Positions 1 through 6,724 of a stretch of DNA of 12,198 bases are shown here, piece after piece. Made by a program: the position numbers and the translations under genes. The stretch lies in NCBI GenBank assembly GCA_937860115.1, contig CALMBI010000156.1, positions 1 through 12,198 of the forward strand. Reading direction: 5' to 3'. Every line of letters starts with the position of its first letter. Within the stretch, counting starts at the first letter, position 1. A model generated the notes under the pieces. The model saw only the letters and a list, made by a program, of their open reading frames with translations, ran no database searches and was not told where the DNA came from. The DNA is from an uncultured Arcobacter sp. (GTDB taxonomy: Bacteria; Campylobacterota; Campylobacteria; Campylobacterales; Arcobacteraceae).

Positions 1-97
1 CACTTGTATTCATTGAAGCACCTGGGCTTTGCTCACCATCTCTTAATGTTGTATCAAAAATTATTATTTTTTTATCATCTGTTATTATATTTGACAT
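1..97 (-). CDS. leuA: 2-isopropylmalate synthase, N-terminal fragment (cut by window edge)
   Basis: This is the first 32 codons of a gene that runs off the left edge. It starts at an ATG (97-95) preceded by AAAGGAT at 110-104, a good Shine-Dalgarno. The translation contains IIIFDTTLRDGEQSPGASM, the N-terminal DTTLRDGEQ signature of the LeuA/homocitrate synthase family, where the Asp and Arg belong to the metal and substrate site. The family condenses acetyl-CoA with 2-ketoisovalerate as the first committed step of leucine synthesis, in the cytosol. CimA and homocitrate synthase share the signature, but the Gly-Ala-Ser-Met-Asn continuation and the leucine-rich leader just upstream (197-286) argue for LeuA. 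Regulation is probably through that leader. The fragment is too short to judge allosteric domains. Confidence 0.88.
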   Translation of the reverse strand, partial: MSNIITDDKKIIIFDTTLRDGEQSPGASMNTS

Positions 98-117
98 TGT
101 ATATCCTTTAAAATGCT

Positions 118-142
118 CTATTAAAATGTCTCTTTTTAATAG
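118..142 (-). promoter_or_regulatory. perfect 9-bp stem-loop just ahead of the leuA ribosome site
   Basis: CTATTAAAA and TTTTAATAG form a perfect inverted repeat around a seven-base loop, ending seven bases before the AAAGGAT of leuA. No U-run follows on the minus strand, so it is not an ordinary terminator. It may be part of the alternative folds of the leader or may modulate access to the leuA ribosome site. Function is inferred only from position. Confidence 0.35.
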
Positions 143-165
143 GGACTAACTTGTGTTATTGTAGT

Positions 166-203
166 AAAAAAAACGGAAAACTTGACTGAAATAGTCTTAT
201 TTT
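166..203 (-). terminator. candidate attenuator hairpin with U8 tract in the leuA leader
   Basis: On the minus strand, GACT (196-193) pairs with AGTC (187-184) around a five-base loop. AAAAT (203-199) can pair with GTTTT (181-177) outside a symmetric AA/AA internal loop. CCG and eight T residues follow (173-166). The left arm contains the leader stop codon. The stem is weak and AU-rich, so termination efficiency is uncertain; position and U-tract are what support it as the attenuator. Confidence 0.4.
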
Positions 204-286
204 GAGAGAAGGAGCAGGAGCAGGTTTTTATTTTCTGTAGTATTTATAGTTTTTATGTTTTTTCGTTGTATTGAAAACTGTTTCAT
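197..286 (-). CDS. leuL: leucine attenuation leader peptide (29 aa) upstream of leuA
   Basis: A short open reading frame starts at ATG 286-284 and stops at TAA 199-197. AAGGAG at 297-292 lies five bases before the ATG, one of the better ribosome sites in the window. The peptide begins MKQFSIQRKN and ends NKNLLLLLLSK, with leucines at residues 22-27 encoded by CTG CTC CTG CTC CTT CTC. These GC-richer leucine codons stand out in AT-rich DNA where TTA and CTT would be expected. A run of regulated-amino-acid codons just before the stop, 99 bases upstream of a leucine-biosynthesis gene on the same strand, is the hallmark of transcription attenuation by ribosome stalling (as in enteric leuL). That it controls leuA is inference from this context. 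The peptide itself probably has no function beyond being translated. Confidence 0.85.
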   Translation of the reverse strand: MKQFSIQRKNIKTINTTENKNLLLLLLSK

Positions 287-297
287 TTCTGCTCCTT
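209..297 (-). repeat. inverted repeat pairing the leader Shine-Dalgarno with its leucine codons
   Basis: In the leader RNA, AAGGAGCAG (297-289), which contains the leader-peptide Shine-Dalgarno, is exactly complementary to CTGCTCCTT (217-209), inside the leucine codon run. The loop is 71 bases. A second CTGCTCC copy at 223-217 allows the pairing to slip by one repeat unit. The complementarity is seen directly; a role in controlling leader translation is inferred. Confidence 0.5.
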
Positions 298-324
298 TTT
301 TGTGTTTATTTTTTGTGGAGAAAC

Positions 325-330
325 TTTATC
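325..330 (-). promoter_or_regulatory. possible -10 box for the leader/leuA transcript
   Basis: GATAAA (330-325) follows a TTTTCTTT stretch and would place the transcription start about 30 bases before the leader ATG. It matches only four of six -10 positions. Read-through from dbpA is an alternative, since no convincing terminator lies between dbpA and the leader. Confidence 0.25.
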
Positions 331-358
331 AAAGAAAACTTTATTCCAAATTAAAAAA

Positions 359-1729
359 CTATTTCAGATAAACCCTATAAAATTTCCCTTTTATTTTATT
401 ATTTCCCAAGTCAATTGAAGCCCTTTTTGCTACTTTTGGATCAAGTGCAACATACGAGCACAAATCTTTTACATCAATCTTACCAACTTGGTTTTTGTCA
501 AGCCCTATTCCAGAAGTTAAAGCTCCTAAAATATCTCCTCGACTTAGTTTTTGTTTTTTCCCACCGTTAATAAAAATCGATTTAAAAAGTGGTGTATCAT
601 CATATTGTGTATCTATTTTTGATGGAAGTGGTTCTAAAGTTGAGTTAGATTGATAAGTCAAATCTTCAAACAAACCAATATCGCCACCATCGATCAACGA
701 AACTGCATGACCAGATTTTCCAGCCCTTGCTGTTCTTCCAATTCTATGAGTATACACTTCAAGATCTTTTGGAAGATTATAATTGATGACAAGCTCAACA
801 TCATCTATATCAAGCCCTCTTGAAGCAACATCTGTTGCAATCAAAATTTTATAACTTTTATTGGAAAAAAGTGCAATAGTTTCATCTCTATCTTTTTGTT
901 CCAAATCGCTATGAAGAACAAGTGGATAGATATCGTATCTTTCAAGTTCATCTGCAAGATTGTCACATTCGATTTTCATATTGCAAAATATGATTGTTGA
1001 CTTTGGCTGATAGAGATCCAATATTTTTAGAATAATGCTTGTTTTATCAAACTCATTTGATTCATAAAAGATCTGAGCTATTTTATCTTCAGTGTGCTCT
1101 GACTCAACCTCTACCATCACTGGATCTTTTAAGATATCCCGTGAAAGTTTTTCTATATTAGATGGATAGGTAGCAGAAAAAAGCATTGTTTGTCTCTCTT
1201 TAGGAATATAAGAAATGATTGCATTTATATCTTCACTAAATCCCATATCAAGCATACGATCAGCTTCATCAAGTACAAGTGTATTGATACCCTTTGGAGA
1301 GAAATTATCATTTTGTAAATGCTTCAAGATTCTTCCTGGAGTACCTACAATAATATGTGCTTTATGTCTTAATGAATGTACTTGAGGATTGTAGGGCACT
1401 CCTCCACAAAGTGTAAGTATTTTGATATTGTGTTGAAATTTTGCTAATTGTTTCAGTTCATCACTTATTTGATTTGCGAGTTCTCTAGTAGGTGCTAAAA
1501 TTATCATTTGAAAATCAAATTTTTTTACATCAAGCTTATTTAAGATTGGTAGAGAAAATGCTATTGTTTTTCCACTTCCTGTTTTTGCTTTGCCAATAAT
1601 ATCTTTTCCATTAAGTGAAAATGGCAATGATTTTTCTTGGATCTCTGTCATATAAGAAAACCCAAATTTTTGAAGTGTTTTTAAAAGTTCACCATCTAAA
1701 CTTTTTAATGAATCAAAACTATTATTCAA
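359..1729 (-). CDS. dbpA: DEAD-box ATP-dependent RNA helicase DbpA
   Basis: The 456-residue protein has the full DEAD-box set: Q motif near 22-31, AKTGSGKT (48-55), PTRELA (80-85), TPGR (130-133), DEAD (154-157), SAT (185-187), ATDVASRGLDI (298-308) and HRIGRTARAG (328-337). The C-terminus from about 383, with LDKNQVGKIDV and KIKGKFYRVYLK, matches the DbpA RNA-binding domain. In E. coli that domain directs the enzyme to hairpin 92 of 23S rRNA in 50S assembly. The length is essentially that of E. coli DbpA (457). The start is TTG (1729-1727) with AGG a few bases ahead; it overlaps the end of the Psd-like gene by eight bases, so the two are probably translationally coupled. It is the last gene of the prmA-ftsH-Psd-like group, where related genomes usually carry pssA. 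The helicase call is secure and the DbpA subclass strong. Confidence 0.92.
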   Translation of the reverse strand: MNNSFDSLKSLDGELLKTLQKFGFSYMTEIQEKSLPFSLNGKDIIGKAKTGSGKTIAFSLPILNKLDVKKFDFQMIILAPTRELANQISDELKQLAKFQHNIKILTLCGGVPYNPQVHSLRHKAHIIVGTPGRILKHLQNDNFSPKGINTLVLDEADRMLDMGFSEDINAIISYIPKERQTMLFSATYPSNIEKLSRDILKDPVMVEVESEHTEDKIAQIFYESNEFDKTSIILKILDLYQPKSTIIFCNMKIECDNLADELERYDIYPLVLHSDLEQKDRDETIALFSNKSYKILIATDVASRGLDIDDVELVINYNLPKDLEVYTHRIGRTARAGKSGHAVSLIDGGDIGLFEDLTYQSNSTLEPLPSKIDTQYDDTPLFKSIFINGGKKQKLSRGDILGALTSGIGLDKNQVGKIDVKDLCSYVALDPKVAKRASIDLGNNKIKGKFYRVYLK

Positions 1730-2387
1730 TTTTACCTGCTATTACAGAGATTCCACCTGCTACTTTATCACCAATTGAAACTTTTACACTATAGTTTGAA
1801 GCAACTTCCAAAACAATTGTCCCTTGTACAAAAACTCCAATCCGATCTCTTGTATTTACTTGGTAGATATTGTTATATAAAACTATATCGCTACCACACA
1901 TTCCACTAATAATTTCCATCTTCGTATTAGATCCATCAAACTCACTAAAACTTACAATTGCTTTATTATTAAGTGCTCTACTTTTAAATGACCAACTTGA
2001 AAGATTTAACCCTTTTTGATAGAGGTTAATAAAATAATTTCCATTGATTGGCGCTCTTAAAATATGGCTTCCACATAGATCTACATCGATATAGATTTTT
2101 TGTACTCCATCTTGAGTATCAATACTCATTATTTTACCATCAATAGGTGCATAGAGTGTGTTAGCAAGATTGATTGGATTTTTACTTACAGAAAAATTAT
2201 TTCTATAGATCCATAATAATGCAACCGTTACAAGAAATGCAACTTTTGCTAAAAAAGTAAAACCAAGTAGATATAGTACTATAGCTGATCCAAAAGCTAT
2301 CCCTATTTTAGAATACCCCTCTTGCAGAATATATTGTTTTAGATTATAAATTGTTTGTTCCATCTTGGTGTAGGTCTCCCCCTTCAT
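1722..2387 (-). CDS. phosphatidylserine decarboxylase-related membrane protein, active site degenerate
   Basis: The 221-residue protein has two hydrophobic helices in about 27-60, then the blocks typical of the short archaeal-type Psd family: APIDGKI (80-86), HILRAPINGN (108-117) and the C-terminal GDKVAGGISVIAG. Active family members self-cleave at a Gly-Ser pair to make a pyruvoyl group. The matching place here reads VQGTIVLEV, so the Ser appears to be Thr190, and the Asp of the usual DVH before the second block appears to be Gly. The protein may therefore not decarboxylate phosphatidylserine. From memory, Helicobacter and Campylobacter carry a similar protein between ftsH and pssA, with a true psd elsewhere. 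The gene overlaps ftsH by 44 bases. An alternative ATG at 2363 (residue 9) reduces the overlap to 20 bases and cannot be excluded. Family membership is fairly sure; biochemical role is not. Confidence 0.72.
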   Translation of the reverse strand: MKGETYTKMEQTIYNLKQYILQEGYSKIGIAFGSAIVLYLLGFTFLAKVAFLVTVALLWIYRNNFSVSKNPINLANTLYAPIDGKIMSIDTQDGVQKIYIDVDLCGSHILRAPINGNYFINLYQKGLNLSSWSFKSRALNNKAIVSFSEFDGSNTKMEIISGMCGSDIVLYNNIYQVNTRDRIGVFVQGTIVLEVASNYSVKVSIGDKVAGGISVIAGKIE

Positions 2388-4290
2388 AGATCTCTTTACC
2401 AGTTTGTTTGATAATCTCTCTTACTCTCTCACCAGTGATCACTTCAATATCTAAAAGCTCTCGTGTCATAATCTCCATCGCTTCTTTATACTCTTCTAAA
2501 GTAGCAAGTACATGCTGGTATCTTTCATTTAAAGTAGTTTTTATATGAAGATCAAGATCCTCGGCTAATTTATCACTATAATCTTTACTCACATGGCCAC
2601 CACCTAAAAATTGGTTGGTTTGACGAGAAAGTACCATTAGTCCAGCTACATCACTCATTCCATACACACTTGCCATCGCTTTAATAATCTCAGTAGCTCT
2701 CTCAAGATCGTTTCCTGCACCTGTACTAATCTCACCTATAAATACTTGCTCAGCTGCACGACCACCTAAAAGTACATCAACTTCAGCGATAAGCTCATGT
2801 TTTTGCATAAGATATTTATTCTCTTCTGGAGTATTGAGTGTATATCCAAGTGCAGCAAGACCTCTTGGTACAATAGAAACTTTATTTACTTTTTTAGCAC
2901 CTTTTGTAACTTCAGCCATCACTGCATGACCTGATTCGTGATACGCTACGATCTCTCTTTCTTTTGGTGAAATTCTTCTACTTTTCTTTTCAAGTCCAGC
3001 GATTTGTCGCTCAACTGCTTCTTTAAAATGAGATGGTGACACCTCTTCTTTATTTGCACGTCCTGCTAGTAATGCAGCCTCGTTGATGATATTAGCAAGA
3101 TCAGCACCAGCTAGTCCTGCTGTCATAGTAGCAACTTCTCTAAGATCTACATCTTTTGCTATTTTCACTCCCTTAATATGGACATTTAAAATCTCCATTC
3201 TACCTTCAAGATCTGGCTTATCAACTAAAACTTGTCTATCAAATCGCCCAGGTCTAAGAAGTGCAGGATCTAAGATCTCAGGTCTATTTGTAGCAGCAAG
3301 AACGATTACAGGTGCACCTGAACTATCAAATCCATCCATCTCTGCTAAAAGTTGATTTAAAGTTTGCTCTCGCTCATCATTACCACTAATACCACCACTT
3401 GCACGACTTTTTCCAATTGCATCAATCTCATCAATAAAGATAATCGCAGGAGCTACTTTTTTTGCTTGTTCAAAAAGGTCTCTTACCCTACTTGCTCCAA
3501 CCCCAACAAACATCTCAATAAAACTTGATCCAGTTACACTTAAAAACTCAACATCTGCTTCCCCAGCAACTGCTTTTGCCAAAAGTGTTTTTCCTGTTCC
3601 TGGAGGTCCCACTAAAAGGACACCTTTTGGGATTTGAGCTCCAAGATTCACATATCTATCAGGAGATTTTAAAAAGTCAACGATCTCTGTCACTTCCTCT
3701 TTTGCTTCTTTATTTCCAGCCATATCCTCAAATTTTACTTTTGGCTTTTCTGAGTTGATCATTTTTTTAGATCCACCCATTCCAAGGATTCCACCACCCA
3801 TAGATTTTGCCATTCGTTTAGCCAAAAATGACCAAATAAGGAAGAAAATCAAAATAGGTAAAACCCATCCAAATAACATATCTCCAAGAAGATTCTCTTC
3901 ACTAAATCCGCCATAAGCGATCCCTTTTGCTTCAAGAGCTGGAATCAATGTCTCATCTGGAACAACTCTTCTTACCTTATAGGCAATAGATTCTCCACCC
4001 ATCGCTTTTCCAGTCGCTTTGATAGTTGTTGGACCAATTCCCACATAATCAATTGAACCATTATTAATAAGTGTTTTTAAATCTGAGTAAGAGATCGTTT
4101 TTTGTTGTTGTCCATATGATCCTGCTGCACTATTTGCATTCATATCATCTTGTGGGAATAGTGTTTTAAACACCATAATTGAAACAATTGAAAATACAAC
4201 AAAAACTAATATTGGATTATTAAAAAATCCCTTATCATCATTATTTGGATTATTATTATTTTGCTTATTATTTTTGTCTTGCTGAGCCAT
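2344..4290 (-). CDS. ftsH: ATP-dependent zinc metalloprotease FtsH
   Basis: This is a complete 648-residue membrane AAA+ protease that degrades misfolded and regulatory membrane and cytosolic proteins. The N-terminus is Asn/Gln-rich (1-24). TM1 lies at about 26-44, a short periplasmic domain follows, and TM2 at about 139-157. The AAA domain has Walker A GPPGTGKT (228-235), Walker B IIFIDEID (283-290) and the second region of homology with RPGRFDRQ containing arginine fingers (349, 352). The peptidase has HESGH (451-455), with the third zinc ligand probably Asp528 in GAGNDLE. All catalytic residues are present. The ATG overlaps the prmA stop by one base (TAATG), with AAAGGA inside the prmA end, so translation is probably coupled. 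The 3' end overlaps the Psd-like gene. Confidence 0.97.
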   Translation of the reverse strand: MAQQDKNNKQNNNNPNNDDKGFFNNPILVFVVFSIVSIMVFKTLFPQDDMNANSAAGSYGQQQKTISYSDLKTLINNGSIDYVGIGPTTIKATGKAMGGESIAYKVRRVVPDETLIPALEAKGIAYGGFSEENLLGDMLFGWVLPILIFFLIWSFLAKRMAKSMGGGILGMGGSKKMINSEKPKVKFEDMAGNKEAKEEVTEIVDFLKSPDRYVNLGAQIPKGVLLVGPPGTGKTLLAKAVAGEADVEFLSVTGSSFIEMFVGVGASRVRDLFEQAKKVAPAIIFIDEIDAIGKSRASGGISGNDEREQTLNQLLAEMDGFDSSGAPVIVLAATNRPEILDPALLRPGRFDRQVLVDKPDLEGRMEILNVHIKGVKIAKDVDLREVATMTAGLAGADLANIINEAALLAGRANKEEVSPSHFKEAVERQIAGLEKKSRRISPKEREIVAYHESGHAVMAEVTKGAKKVNKVSIVPRGLAALGYTLNTPEENKYLMQKHELIAEVDVLLGGRAAEQVFIGEISTGAGNDLERATEIIKAMASVYGMSDVAGLMVLSRQTNQFLGGGHVSKDYSDKLAEDLDLHIKTTLNERYQHVLATLEEYKEAMEIMTRELLDIEVITGERVREIIKQTGKEIYEGGDLHQDGTNNL

Positions 4291-5120
4291 TATTTTTTTC
4301 CTTTAAGTACAAGAGTTCGCCATTCATTTTTCGCAATTTTTTCGATTATTTGGAACTCTTCAAATTTTTTGAGCACTTTATCTTCATAGTTTTCAAGTAT
4401 CCCTGAAAGGATCAATATACCATCATCTTTTAAAACTTTTTTTAAGTCTTTATTGATCATGATAAGTACATCCGCTACTATATTTGCTACCACAACATCA
4501 TATTTTTGTGGCGCTACAACTGCACTTCCTGTCCAAGCTTTATTTGGTTTCACACCATTTGAATCAAAATTGATAAGTGCATTTTCGGTCGCTTGTTCAT
4601 CTGTATCACAAAGATCACAAATTGCCCCAAGTTTAGTTGCAGCGATAGAAAGTATCCCGCTCCCTGCTCCTACATCAATAAGTGTATCTCCACTTTTTAC
4701 ATATTTGCTAATCGCATCAAGACAACTACTTGTAGTTTCGTGATGACCACTTCCAAAAGCAAGGGCAGGATCTATTAAAATATTGATCTTATCTCTCTTT
4801 GGCTCATACCAGCTAGGATGAATATAAAACTTTCCAACATCGACAGGTTCAATACTATCTTTGTATTTTTGAATCCAATTTTCATTTTCTATTTTTTCTA
4901 AAGATGTAAAACAAGTTACCTCTTCTCCAAGCGCATTTGTTAGTTCTTGCGTAAAATACTCTACGCCCTCTAAAACAGTATCAAGTTCATCTTCACTTCG
5001 TAAGATTATTGCGTTATCAAGCTCTTCAACAGCATCTTCAGTTAAACTCATCACCAAATCTAAAAAAAGATCATAATGGCAACTTGGAACTATTTTCAAT
5101 TCATAATAATATTCGTTCAA
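4290..5120 (-). CDS. prmA: ribosomal protein L11 methyltransferase
   Basis: The 276-residue PrmA family enzyme transfers methyl groups from S-adenosylmethionine to ribosomal protein L11. A variable N-terminal domain (YYYELKIVPS start) that recognises L11 is followed by the Rossmann methyltransferase domain. Visible motifs are LAFGSGHHETT (120-130), DVGAGSGILSIAA (149-161, SAM binding) and NIVADVL (213-219), close to the NI.A active-site block of PrmA. The start is TTG (5120-5118): AAGGAT sits a few bases upstream, no ATG is available near the N-terminus, and YYYELKI fits the expected beginning. It heads the operon with ftsH and shares one base with it. In Helicobacter and Campylobacter a cheY gene precedes prmA; here ribF does. 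Confidence 0.94.
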   Translation of the reverse strand: MNEYYYELKIVPSCHYDLFLDLVMSLTEDAVEELDNAIILRSEDELDTVLEGVEYFTQELTNALGEEVTCFTSLEKIENENWIQKYKDSIEPVDVGKFYIHPSWYEPKRDKINILIDPALAFGSGHHETTSSCLDAISKYVKSGDTLIDVGAGSGILSIAATKLGAICDLCDTDEQATENALINFDSNGVKPNKAWTGSAVVAPQKYDVVVANIVADVLIMINKDLKKVLKDDGILILSGILENYEDKVLKKFEEFQIIEKIAKNEWRTLVLKGKK

Positions 5121-5162
5121 ACAAAATCCTTCATTATATGTATAATTTATAAAATGGGATCG

Positions 5163-5180
5163 ATTATAGCCAAAAAGGGC
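5163..5180 (-). promoter_or_regulatory. sigma70-type promoter for the prmA-ftsH operon
   Basis: On the minus strand CCCTTTTTGGC leads directly into TATAAT (5168-5163). A T-run ending in G shortly before a perfect -10, with no clear -35, is the pattern described for vegetative promoters in Campylobacter. It would start transcription near 5156, about 35 bases before the prmA TTG. A second TATAAT at 5138-5133 is too close to the ribosome site to serve the same start. Confidence 0.6.
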
Positions 5181-5198
5181 TTAATTGTATTGAGAGAA

Positions 5199-6032
5199 CT
5201 AAATTTTAGAGAGAATCTCTTTTGTTACTATGATATCATTTAAAATTTGTGATTTCAATTCATTAATGTTGTCATATTTTTTGTTATCTCTCACTCTAGA
5301 GACAAATTCTATCTCGACAAAAGAATCAACATGATCAAGTTTTTGATCTAAAATATGTGTTTCTATAGCATATTTTCCATCGGTTGATACCCTATGACCC
5401 AAAAAACTAACGCTTGAATATTTTATACCATTTACGATTGAATAAGTAGCATAGATCCCTTCGCTTGGAAGCAAAAAATTTTCACATTCAATATTGATAG
5501 TTGGGACAAATTGCTTTTTACCGATCCCTTGCCCAGCAATATGAAGTCCACTTATCGTATAATTTTTCCCTAAAAATTGATTTGCTTTTGTAATATTTCC
5601 ACTACTTATATATTCTCGTATTACTCTGCTATGAACTGCAATATCATCATAAAAAAACTCATTAACAATTTCAACATCACCTTTAAAAAGTGATTGTAAT
5701 AGTTCTATAGAACCACTCGCATGGACACCAAATTTAAAATCAAAACCAACTACAATTTTTTGTAAATTCGGAAATTCTTCATTGAGTAAAGCAACAAACT
5801 CTATTGGAGTCAAATGTTTGATACCCTCTAGTGGATAATAAAAAAGTGGGTAGTTTGTATAAAGTGCTCTTTTTGTTTTAGGTGTAAGATTTGCATACCC
5901 TGTCTCAATTACAACGATAGCACCATTGGTATCAAGTCTTTTAAAAAGCTCTTGATGAGCAAGATGCATCCCATCAAATCCACCAATTGCTATACTTGTA
6001 ATGCTACTTTTTAAAGTAAAACAACTCTTCAA
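5199..6032 (-). CDS. ribF: bifunctional riboflavin kinase / FAD synthetase
   Basis: RibF phosphorylates riboflavin to FMN and adenylates FMN to FAD. The N-terminal nucleotidyltransferase half shows IGGFDGMHLAHQ (the HxGH-type ATP site, here HLAH) and VVGFDFKFG. The C-terminal flavokinase half shows HSRVIREYI, LGKNYTISG and the substrate motif FVPTINIE (PTxN). I chose TTG 6032-6030 as start, giving 277 residues, because AGAGGG lies five bases ahead and the conserved SIAIGGFDG begins soon after. An ATG at 6071-6069 gives 290 residues but has no ribosome site and lies 68 bases inside tlyA. With the TTG, overlap with tlyA is 29 bases. The gene is co-transcribed with tlyA; no clear terminator separates it from the prmA promoter. 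Enzyme identity is strong; the start is less so. Confidence 0.9.
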   Translation of the reverse strand: MKSCFTLKSSITSIAIGGFDGMHLAHQELFKRLDTNGAIVVIETGYANLTPKTKRALYTNYPLFYYPLEGIKHLTPIEFVALLNEEFPNLQKIVVGFDFKFGVHASGSIELLQSLFKGDVEIVNEFFYDDIAVHSRVIREYISSGNITKANQFLGKNYTISGLHIAGQGIGKKQFVPTINIECENFLLPSEGIYATYSIVNGIKYSSVSFLGHRVSTDGKYAIETHILDQKLDHVDSFVEIEFVSRVRDNKKYDNINELKSQILNDIIVTKEILSKI

Positions 6033-6711
6033 TATTTCCCTCTTTCCCTGCAACTTTACTTTGACTTGCATGAACTAAATGAAGTCCCAGTTTAAAAGCT
6101 TCACTTATAAATCTATCTCTTGCAACTCTTATTGCTAGTGGGTCTTGCACTACACCATTGCTATTTCGCTTCACATTTTGCCCCACTTCATATTGGGGTT
6201 TGAAAAGGATAATCACATCTTTATGTGCTAACCTTGCGATATCAGCTAAAATATATAAAATACTAATAAAAGAGACATCACAAGTCACCACATCGTAAGT
6301 AATATTTGGATGGAAGTTTCTAATATCTGTTTTTTCAAAAACACTAATTCTCTTATCATCTCGCACGGTTTCGTGCAGTTGGTTTGTCCCAACATCAACA
6401 CAAGCAACAGATGCAATATCATTTTTTAAAAGTATTTGTGTAAATCCACCTGTGCTACTTCCTATATCAAGGGCTGTTTTATTTTGAAGCTCGATATCAA
6501 TCTCAAAGAGAAAATATTTGAGTTTATAAGCAGCTCGGCTTACAAAAAACTCATCTTGCAAAATCTCTATCTCCATCCCCTCTTCATAGTTAAACGATGT
6601 TTTGGTGATAACTACCCCATCAACTAAAATCTTTTTATTTTTAATAAGCTCACTTGCTTTTGAGCGACTCTCTATTTGTGGATGGTTGGTTAAGTATATA
6701 TCTAATCTCAT
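6004..6711 (-). CDS. tlyA: TlyA family rRNA 2'-O-methyltransferase (S4 + FtsJ-like)
   Basis: The 235-residue protein begins with an S4 RNA-binding domain (about 1-60, MRLDIYLTNH with SRSKASELIK) followed by an FtsJ-type methyltransferase. It has ALDIGSSTGGFTQ (80-92) for SAM binding and a likely catalytic set of Lys63, Asp145 (CDVSF), Lys171 (LFKPQYEVG) and a Glu in GNIEEL (226-230). TlyA enzymes 2'-O-methylate cytidines in 23S and sometimes 16S rRNA, and affect capreomycin sensitivity. It is short, like the Campylobacter-type protein that modifies only 23S rRNA; that subtype is inferred from length. The ATG has no Shine-Dalgarno: it follows TATAAT by only seven bases, so the message may be leaderless. 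The old haemolysin annotation of this family is misleading. Confidence 0.93.
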   Translation of the reverse strand: MRLDIYLTNHPQIESRSKASELIKNKKILVDGVVITKTSFNYEEGMEIEILQDEFFVSRAAYKLKYFLFEIDIELQNKTALDIGSSTGGFTQILLKNDIASVACVDVGTNQLHETVRDDKRISVFEKTDIRNFHPNITYDVVTCDVSFISILYILADIARLAHKDVIILFKPQYEVGQNVKRNSNGVVQDPLAIRVARDRFISEAFKLGLHLVHASQSKVAGKEGNIEELFYFKK

Positions 6712-6718
6712 AAGGAGA

Positions 6719-6724
6719 ATTATA
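6719..6724 (-). promoter_or_regulatory. -10 box for a probably leaderless tlyA-ribF transcript
   Basis: A perfect TATAAT (6724-6719) is separated from the tlyA ATG by TCTCCTT. A start seven bases after the -10 would fall on or next to the A of the ATG. The seven bases are the complement of a Shine-Dalgarno, not one. A T-run (CTTTTTC) occurs further upstream. Confidence 0.5.

Noticed and set aside
182..200. TTGACT on the plus strand as a -35 box upstream of leuA region
   Set aside because: No -10 lies at a suitable distance on the plus strand and no plus-strand gene follows. The bases are part of the leader hairpin read on the minus strand.
3083..4778. Plus-strand open frames opposite ftsH and prmA, and similar ones opposite tlyA, yigZ-like and purH
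   Set aside because: These are antisense shadows of strongly conserved genes, with no ribosome sites or recognisable domains.
5169..5184. AGCC/GGCT inverted repeat as ribF terminator
   Set aside because: The stem is only four base pairs and no U-run follows. The same bases are better explained as the prmA promoter.
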